This document shows, one piece after another, positions 56,271 to 64,000 of a stretch of 64,000 bases of DNA. Every line of letters begins with the position of its first letter. The first letter of the stretch is position 1. The stretch comes from Symsagittifera roscoffensis (taxonomy: Eukaryota > Xenacoelomorpha > Acoela > Convolutidae). The stretch is from assembly GCF_963678635.1 (NCBI RefSeq), contig NC_087064.1:80070726-80134725 (forward strand), read 5' to 3'. The notes below the pieces were generated by a model that worked only from the letters and a program-made list of their open reading frames with translations, had not been told where the DNA came from and did not search any database. A program made the position numbers and the translations under genes.

Positions 56271-56480
56271 TCATGCCGACCAGACGAGTACTCCATCAAT
56301 TTGGGTCCTCACTGGATAGCCTGCTCCTTCGAGATGAGAATATTCCCAAGCGATGGCATTACCCCCTCTTCGTCTGATAATTCCGCTCAGTAGAACACTT
56401 GGGTGACAACTTTGTCTTGTTTCTACAAACTCGGTGGGTGTTCGTTCCCAGAGGATAGCCTCGATTCCGTTGTCCTCCAC
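56271..56480 (-). pseudogene. Retroelement RNase H remnant
   Basis: Minus-strand open stretch with DNGIEAILWERT, then HPSVLLSG and EYSHLEGAGYPV. This fits the D.GI.A.L...HP...S....E..YS.LE pattern of Gypsy RNase H after the reverse transcriptase. Recognition is by pattern only; the reverse transcriptase itself could not be read in a single frame between here and the protease. Confidence 0.5.
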
Positions 56481-56869
56481 CTTACTGCAGGCGGCTTTTT
56501 TCTCCAGCAGGTCCCTTTCTTCACCTAGCTTCCTCTAGGGAGACTACTCCGTGGTACACTTCATTGGCGTCATCTTTGTCCTTCGTTACCCTATCTTTTT
56601 CTACCTCTTGACCTTTCTCCTCAGATAACTTAACACTGTGGTGCTCGTAGATCGGACCAAAATTCCTCAATGTTTACACTGCTGCAGACCCGAGATGCTG
56701 TTTAGCCCTCTCAGCCCTCATGTTAGTAATGGCAATTGTCTTGGAACCAGTTTGGTAGTCAAATTTTGTCCTAGAACCTTAAAACTTCCTGCCGGTCTAA
56801 AACACAATTTGTCCCATCAAAAACTCAAACAAAACTTTTGATGCGTCCTTTTAGCTTCAGGTTCGGTGT

Positions 56870-57080
56870 GATGAGTCCCTCGACTTTCATCTTTAGTCCG
56901 TGTGATGTCTCTATATGGCCTTTGTATGGCCGTATCTCTGGCTCGCCTTTGAGACTTCAAGCCACCTCGTTTCGGATATGCTTTGTCGTGGCTCCAGTAT
57001 CCAGTAATATTACTACGAATAACCCATCCACGCAAGCAACCGCAACACTGCCTCTTAGGGTCTGCCGTCCATCCAATGAC
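56870..57080 (-). pseudogene. Retroelement aspartic protease remnant
   Basis: The minus-strand frame reads VAVACVDGLFVVILLDTGAT then TKHIRNEVA-stop. The LLDTGAT active-site motif preceded by a hydrophobic strand is the hallmark of retropepsins. A stop follows 16 residues after the catalytic Asp, so it is inactive. Confidence 0.72.
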
Positions 57081-57782
57081 TGACACCAGCAAGCTCGTTA
57101 CATGTCTCTGTCTCCGTCTGCAATGCCGATTTGCAATTTTTTTTACTGTTGTCGGGGGCATTCATTGAAAAAGTAACATCACCTGCTCATGCCCGCAACT
57201 GCCTTATGCTGTTTCTCCTCATCTGTAGGATTTCGCAGGTCGTTTCTGTCTGGAGTGATCCACTGCAATGGCATCTCTTCTAGCTTCCTGCTGTCTTTCG
57301 AAAATAGCCGAGATAAATCTCCTCCTTAGGCGCTTTTTACCGCCCGACACTCGGCTGTATAAACGACTTGACGTGATTCGGATGCAATTTTTTGCGAGAT
57401 GACATGTCTCTCCTCCGTTTTATACAGCTTCGTTGAGTTGCATATGTTGTCGCACGAAGGCGATAACCTCCGTAAGACTGAAAATTGCAGCCATTTAAAT
57501 TTTTATTGGTGTAAAATAACTACCTGGATGCTAGGCTTGCTAGTGTTGGTTTGACTTTCGGGGCCCGGTTCAGAGATAACAGATGTAACGAATTTATGTA
57601 TGCATCATGGTCTTCAGACTTTGCAGTTGTATCAAAAGGCCATTCTGCATCTTCACACGGTCTTTGTGCAGCGCTTTCTGCAACTGCATCTGAGCAGCCA
57701 AATCATCGTGCCGCATCTATATCTGCGACGCCAGCTTGTCCAACCTCTGGTCAGTGCTCATCTGTGGTCTTCTGAGCTCCGC

Positions 57783-58004
57783 TTATGTTGGTTTAGCGCT
57801 ATCCATTTCCATATCATCTCTGATCACTCCAAAAATCCATTTTGGTAGGCCTTGCAACTCTCGAAAATAGTTTAGTCTTCTCATGTTTTTCACTCCGGAT
57901 ATTTTGTTAGCCAGTTCCAAAAATTGTGCTCGCGCTACCGCTTGAATGAAACCCTTGACTCTTTTCCTAGAAGTACGCCTGCAATTCCGCATCGTATATG
58001 CCAT
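57783..58004 (-). pseudogene. Possible retroelement gag fragment
   Basis: Minus-strand open stretch of 73 codons containing FLELANKISGVKNMRRLNYF and RELQGLPKWIFGVI. Its place between the 5' LTR and the protease is where gag belongs. No zinc knuckle or gag motif was recognised, so this rests on position. Confidence 0.35.
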
Positions 58005-58590
58005 ATATTAGCTGCCTTCTGCGTCTCGAAAATTCCAGATAGCCTTCTTGTTTTTTTACCTGCATGAGTTTTTTGAACTCGACTCTAGCTGTCACCTGAC
58101 TCTGGAATGGAGTAATCTGTTGATCAAATATTCCAGAATTCTCTTTAGTGCCGGGACCGGGGAACCATTATTTTTCTTCCATGAAATGGGCAAGCACACT
58201 CGTAAGCTCGTCAAGCGCCCTTCCCATGAAGCAAATGGAAAGCACCATCTAGGCCTGTTCGTCTTTTAACTGGTTGGTATCTGCAACCCACGCGAAGTAT
58301 TTTCTCTAGTCTGCCCAATCATGATGGCTACTGGAAGGAAAGCAATCAGGCCAGTTTGTCCTGATTTCGAATACGCCCTGATGTCTGTGCACAAAAGCAG
58401 CTTCCACAATCCGTCGTTTGTCTTGATCTTCAAAGTCGTTTACACTCGAATGAACAATCGGCAACACACGGTTCACGATTTCAATTCAGAAAATAGCTTA
58501 CCCAGGAGCGCAAATGTAAGCTTCATTGAACCATCCTGTAGGCCGTGTCTGTCTCGCTTCACTACTTCTCAGATAATATCCTTTTGGTAA

Positions 58591-60700
58591 TGAGTTTGTG
58601 CTCCTTTTCGTGAAGCTCTACCGAATGTATCCTTTATCGCTGAGTCACAACATTTTCGATAAAGGTAATGAAACCCAACTAAATTTCGAACTACTGAAAA
58701 CCCATAATTTGGCTGAGAAAAAATTATCAGTTTACTTGAAAGAAAAAGTACACGATGGCTTTCGACAATTCACTCAAGCAATTCTTCACGAAATTTTTTT
58801 CTTTTATAACTCAATTTTTTCTAAGTTGCTTTTCTCATTAGCTTAACTCTGAATCTCACTCGATTTATCTGATAACTGAGAATCACATAGCCACTCGATA
58901 AAAGTTTTTCTGAGACCGAACTACTCGACTCAATAACAAAAATTGTTCTGACCCTTAGAGGTTCTGCGGTACCCTCCTATAAAGTTGTTGGTTTACCCTT
59001 TGTTTTAGTAGGCCACACCATTCCTTATCAAGCTACTCTCTATCCGTCCTGGCATCCACTTAATTCACCTCTTCGCACATGTTCTATAACTCGATCCCTC
59101 CTCTTGTCAACACTGACAAATGCTACGCTCGTTGTTGTTATCAATATTGTCACGCTTTTAAATACCAGGGAAGCAGTAGGTGTCACAATTCGACTCAAGC
59201 AAAAAAGTATTATACGGTTCTAATTAAGTAATTCCCAATCTTCTTGAAGTTTCGCCCTCGAGTTCAACCTAACCTCCAAACCATGCTGTGTTAACGCAGT
59301 GAGCCTCAAGATGTCTTCACTTCAATTAACCCTTAAATCATTCCGTTCACCCGGTTTCCGGTAAGACTCTTTCATCGACAACCAGTTGGTTTTAAGCAGT
59401 CAACATTGCCATTTATACTCTATTCTAATACCGACCATCTAGCTCTCATGGGGACGTGATTTGTCTCAGAGGTCAAACTAAGCCAAACAAATACCTCCGG
59501 GGAGCCCAGTGAAAGTTCGGATCAGTCGTATTTTTAGGAGGCTTAGTTCCCACGCCGCGATCCTATTACTGCCAATTTCCGCTGGGAATACTATACCAGC
59601 ACAACCCAATGTGTGATAAATTCACTTTTTTCATTTCCACTACTCCAATACTACATAAAAGAACAAGATTTTCATTTATACCCCAAGGCTCCGTTTGATA
59701 CTCCTACAGGTACACTTCATCCAACCTTGTTCCCTTCAAATAATCACATTCCATTCCTAGATTTTAGCCTCAAGAGACAAGTCAATTTGCGGTATACATT
59801 CTAGTTGTTTCGATGCTGTTGGGGGTCATAACAACCAAAGGTCAACTTAAGGACCTTCATCGGTTACCAGAAGTCAAACTACCTCGGAAAAGCTTAGGTT
59901 CTCAGCGGATCCTACTGAACAAGTTTTATCAATATTCGATTCATAATTCACGGTTTCTATAACTCGATCCCTCCTCTTGTCAACACTGGCAAACGCTCTT
60001 GTTTCCAATTCAAGAGCTTGAATTGGTTCAATTTATTTTAAAGTTCTATCATTAAATTTCACGAGAATTGGCTATTAACATCGGAAGGTGACACCAGAGG
60101 GTCTGGTTCACATGAGTTTTTCTTTCGGCTCTGGTGACTAACATCTATTGTCGCTACAAAATCAGTATGCTCACGCTTATCCTTTTGCGTCTTTCCGGTT
60201 TAATGGGGTGTTTTCCTACGTATTAAAAGTTTCCAATTCAAGAGCTTGAAATGGTTCAATTTATAACAGGTAATGTATCTTGCCATTACCTATTTTCTTT
60301 CAATCTTTCAGCTTCCTATGTTCTTATGTTTAATGTTGTCGAGAAATATCAACCGGAAGTTAGGGATGAGTTTCTTAAATTAGGATATAACACCAAAAGA
60401 TGGGTTCCAGGGAGTCTTGGGTTCCAAGTTTAGACTTCCCTCAACCAGGTCTATACAACACTAAACGCGGTCTCCTTCTAACTACTAAATAAGGAAATCA
60501 GAAAAGTTTACGTGCATTTCCGGGGACCGTTATCACTTGGGCCATCGGAGTCCTACACGTCTGGATTTATGCATACCAGAGTCAAAGTATCTCTAGTACC
60601 GCCATCTGAGTTTCATAGCTTAAGTCGTAGCGGTTCCCACTCTGAGCGCTTGTTTGCTGTAAAACTTAAGTTGTCGAATAACCAACCGAAGGCCTTGGTT
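58591..60700 (-). repeat. LTR-like direct repeat (5' LTR of the minus-strand element)
   Basis: Partner of the repeat at 51950-53935, collinear over most of its length with numerous small indels. Start placed at TG near 58591. The downstream end merges into unassigned sequence before the 1068-bp duplication. No convincing primer-binding site could be read next to it. Confidence 0.55.
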
Positions 60701-60731
60701 ACGGCGGCACTTAACACAATGTACTACAATC

Positions 60732-61796
60732 AAATCACTAATTCTACAGATTACTGACACAGCCGGCTACATCATCTAGTCGCAATCAGCGTCGAAGTTT
60801 ATCAACCTTTCCAGGCTAATAAAGATTTAAACAATAACTGCTATGACCCAAGATAAGGTGGCATGTGTTATGGACCTTTTCAAGCCACAGTCTCTGAGCA
60901 ACCTTTTTCTGATGCCGAGAGAGTAGGGAAATCTACAAATTTTGACAACATGAAACTCAAACCAGCCAACAAAGGTTTGCATGTAACAAGTGAAAATACA
61001 CAACAGTGTTACAGGTAATTGAAAGAAAAACGGACAGTCCGACTCAACACAGAGTGTCACAAATAGAACTGTCTTCTCATGTGAACAATCTTGTCAAGAC
61101 CACCCAGAGCTTTGAGTTTGCAAACAACCTAATTTCGTCAATCAACCTGCAGATTAAGTTCAAACTTTTTCATCGCAAAAACTGATTACAATCAATAGAA
61201 AACTCAGCAGCTAACCTTTAGTTTTTTAATAATCATCTTTTGGTTTAGAAAAGTTTCGTTGGCTTTGGACTATTTTTTCAAGAACACGGCACTAAAACCA
61301 GCAACGAATCGAGGAACCAGGGTCACTTATGATGCAAAAACTCCTAAGCACCTTGAAAAAACAGTTAGGTTGATACAAAAGCCGACTTAAGGCAACTAAA
61401 CGCCAGCCAATAACCAATCAAAAATGAAAGCAAGATAGAAGTAAACAAAAAACCGAAAAAACTTCCAGCTTGCAACCAAACACCGTGCTCGGGGCTTCTT
61501 TTTACCTTGAAGCCCAGGAAAGAAATGCCAGATCTGTGGATGTAGAAGCACCAAATCAACTAAAACACTTCCATTGAATAACCAAGCGTTCTGTCTTAGA
61601 GATTATCCAGTTTTTTTGAAACTGTCCTTAGATCAAGGCTCAAAATGAGTGAGCGCTTATCGGTCACGCAGTGTTACCTTAGCAACTGCGAATGAAAGCA
61701 CCATTCAACTATACACACCAACAACAAGCCGTTTCGAACGCTCCGCTAAGCATGCAACTTCGCACTACAAAGACCAAGACAATGAATTAGGCTTCA
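60732..61796. repeat. 1068-bp tandem duplication, first copy
   Basis: Near-identical to 61800-62864 at an offset of 1068 bp, with only a handful of differences, clustered near the 3' part. Content is unassigned; the longest minus-strand frames (77 and 64 codons) carry no recognised domain. A shorter diverged match (CTAGTCGCAATCA..GTCGA.GTTTATCAAC) lies on the other side of the retroelement near 51713-51745. Confidence 0.9.
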
Positions 61797-61799
61797 ATA

Positions 61800-62864
61800 A
61801 AATCACTAATTCTACAGATTACTGACACAGCCGGCTACATCATCTAGTCGCAATCAGCGTCGAAGTTTATCAACCTTTCCAGGCTAATAAAGATTTAAAC
61901 AATAACTGCTATGACCCAAGATAAGGTGGCATGTGTTATGGACCTTTTCAAGCCACAGTCTCTGAGCAACCTTTTTCTGATGCCGAGAGAGTAGGGAAAT
62001 CTACAAATTTTGACAACATGAAACTCAAACCAGCCAACAAAGGTTTGCATGTAACAAGTGAAAATACACAACAGTGTTACAGGTAATTGAAAGAAAAACG
62101 GACAGTCCGACTCAACACAGAGTGTCACAAATAGAACTGTCTTCTCATGTGAACAATCTTGTCAAGACCACCCAGAGCTTTGAGTTTGCAAACAACCTAA
62201 TTTCGTCAATCAACCTGCAGATTAAGTTCAAACTTTTTCATCGCAAAAACTGATTACAATCAATAGAAAACTCAGCAGCTAACCTTTAGTTTTTTAATAA
62301 TCATCTTTTGGTTTAGAAAAGTTTCGTTGGCTTTGGACTATTTTTTCAAGAACACGGCACTAAAACCAGCAACGAATCGAGGAACCAGGGTCACTTATGA
62401 TGCAAAAACTCCTAAGCACCTTGAAAAAACAGTTAGGTTGATACAAAAGCCGACTTAAGGCAACTAAACGCCAGCCAATAACCAATCAAAAATGAAAGCA
62501 AGATAGAAGTAAACAAAAAACCGAAAAAACTTCCAGCTTGCAACCAAACACCGTGCTCGGGGCTTCTTTTTACCTTGAAGCCCAGGAAAGAAATGCCAGA
62601 TCTGTGGATGTAGAAGCACCAAATCAACTAAAACACTTCCATTGAATAACCAAGCGTTCTGTCTTAGAGATTATCCATTTTTTTTGAAACTGTCCTTATA
62701 TCAAGGCCCAAAATGAGTGAGAGCTTATCGGTCACGCAGTGTTACCTTAGCAACTGCGAATGAAAGCACCATTCAACTATACACACCAACAACAAGCCGT
62801 TTCGAACGCTCCGCTAAGCATGCAACTTCGCACTACAGTTACCAAGACAATGAATTAGGCTTCA
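61800..62864. repeat. 1068-bp tandem duplication, second copy
   Basis: Direct repeat of 60732-61796, separated by three bases. The right edge is at GGCTTCA; sequence diverges completely afterwards. Confidence 0.9.
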
Positions 62865-64000
62865 GATCCCACCGAAAAAATGGGCAACATCAAAAATCAG
62901 ATGCAATGTACTGCTACTCCAAACTCGAAACCAGGAGCAGCTAATCTTACATCCTCACCAGAACTGCTGGAACACTTTCAAACCAAGTCATCAGCAACAG
63001 CTTAGCGTGGGGCACTTTCAGTTAAAACGAGTTGTCTTCGTTCTTTCTGGTTTTGCTAAATATCGGAACACATAACTCTACTAAAGCTACATTCAATCTG
63101 CAGTCGCTATAATCAGTAAAAGCTGTCAGTTTTGACGCAATCGAGCTAAGATAACTTCAACAGAACCTGTTCATTCTTTAGTGATTTTAGACATGTGAAA
63201 TATCCTGATCTAGGCGACAACAAAAAGTAGATTTTGCTATCCGTAGATGTATTTATAAAAATCTTGGAGCGCGACATCAAGAAAGTTCTTAGAGACACAG
63301 CCTCAACTACCAAAAATCTGTACATTGAGCAACCACTAGTCTTTTTTACCAAAATCTAATAAACTGAGTCACAATTGCGATTGAATAACTTCATGGACAA
63401 CAGAACAAGAGGAAGCTAATCTCAGTCAATTAGTGAAAAACTGCTAGAAGGTGGCAGATTTGCGCATACATAAAAACACTGCAAACTCTGAAAAGAACAA
63501 AAACAACAAAGTTTTATGGAAGAAAGCTTCAACCACAAAGGAGAAAAAGCAAAACCAACTGTCTCGAAGGTAACTATTTCAAGTCTGCTACTTTTCTAAA
63601 CCCACAGCCAGAATTATTTTGGTACCTGCCACACAACTCTTTAAGTAACCCAAACAGGCCCGCGAAGGTACGTAGAGTAGCCAACACTGTCTCCACGTAC
63701 AAAAACATCTCGTTGAAATCTGCCTTGAAGCTAGACTTACAAGACAATTCGTTTAGCGTGCTACTACAATTTCAGTAAGCACCTGTGCATTATCGACCGA
63801 TAATGAAGGTATGATTTTAAGGCAAATAAGTATTAACGAGTTGAGTGTGTTAAGAAAGCGGTTTGCTTCCTTTGACAAAAAGTATTAAGAAGCCATATCA
63901 GTATACTCGACCTATCTTTGCAAAGAGCTCATCATCCACTATCATCTTTGCACTTCAACAACTTCAAGAAACAGCTGACGAATACTGCGTGACTCTGAAA
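62865..64000. other. Unassigned 3' end of the window
   Basis: Less AT-rich than the introns. Short open frames in several directions show no recognised domain or splice pattern. Confidence 0.5.

Larger units (their letters stand above)
51950..60700 (-). mobile_element. Degenerate LTR retrotransposon, Ty3/Gypsy-like
   Basis: Two direct repeats of about 2 kb (from about 51950 and from about 58591) flank roughly 4.6 kb. Reading on the minus strand the order is protease, RNase H, integrase, integrase C-terminal module, which is Ty3/Gypsy order (integrase last). All frames are broken by stops and shifts. The two long repeats are clearly diverged from each other, so the insertion is old. Outer boundaries and target duplication could not be fixed by eye. 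Confidence 0.72.

Noticed and set aside
60827-62627. Pairs of identical minus-strand frames
   Set aside because: Their repetition comes from the 1068-bp duplication rather than from gene conservation; no recognised domain.

Overview
The window looks like part of an animal nuclear genome. It is AT-rich and gene-poor. Its two real genes are cut into short exons by long GT-AG introns, and most other sequence is dispersed repeats. No species is claimed. Both genes are metazoan signalling types: a Rho-family GTPase, and a six-transmembrane channel with a cyclic-nucleotide-binding-like domain. Nothing looks prokaryotic, and no operon, CRISPR array or rRNA is present.

Layout. 1-8196 is intergenic or upstream DNA with repeat fragments, a decayed LINE reverse-transcriptase tail (about 1715-2092) and inverted repeats. 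8197-20770 (+) holds a Rho-family GTPase gene of about 226 codons in seven exons. Six exons are well supported; the 63-nt fifth is tentative. Its introns carry most copies of a hairpin-ended element of about 540 bp (family A), a terminal-inverted-repeat element with GGATTCCGC arrays (family B) and CAGGGGCGGAT-ended elements (family C). 20771-23489 is a convergent intergenic gap with one SINE and one family C copy. 23490-49719 (-) holds a channel gene of at least 12 exons and 815 codons, whose exon phases agree at all eleven junctions. It has an acidic/lysine-rich N-terminus, six membrane segments, a GYG filter, a C-linker and a CNBD fold. Its introns carry further repeats, including family C copy 42369-42784 with a perfect 8-bp target duplication. 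49826-49990 (+) holds an inverted, diverged copy of part of the most 5' channel exon visible. Eleven of its roughly 50 codons differ silently or conservatively, which suggests the peptide was under selection.

51950 to about 60700 is a decayed LTR retrotransposon on the minus strand, with diverged LTR-like ends of about 2 kb. Between them lie remnants of an aspartic protease (DTGAT), RNase H, integrase core and integrase C-terminal module, in Ty3/Gypsy order. 60732-62864 is a near-identical direct tandem duplication of a 1068-bp unit of unknown content. The rest, to 64000, is unassigned.

No new multi-gene system is evident. The most notable items are the channel with a degenerate nucleotide-binding cassette, the head-to-head partial exon copy, and several unnamed repeat families whose ends can be read directly: hairpins at both ends, splice-donor-like arrays, long inverted repeats and target duplications.
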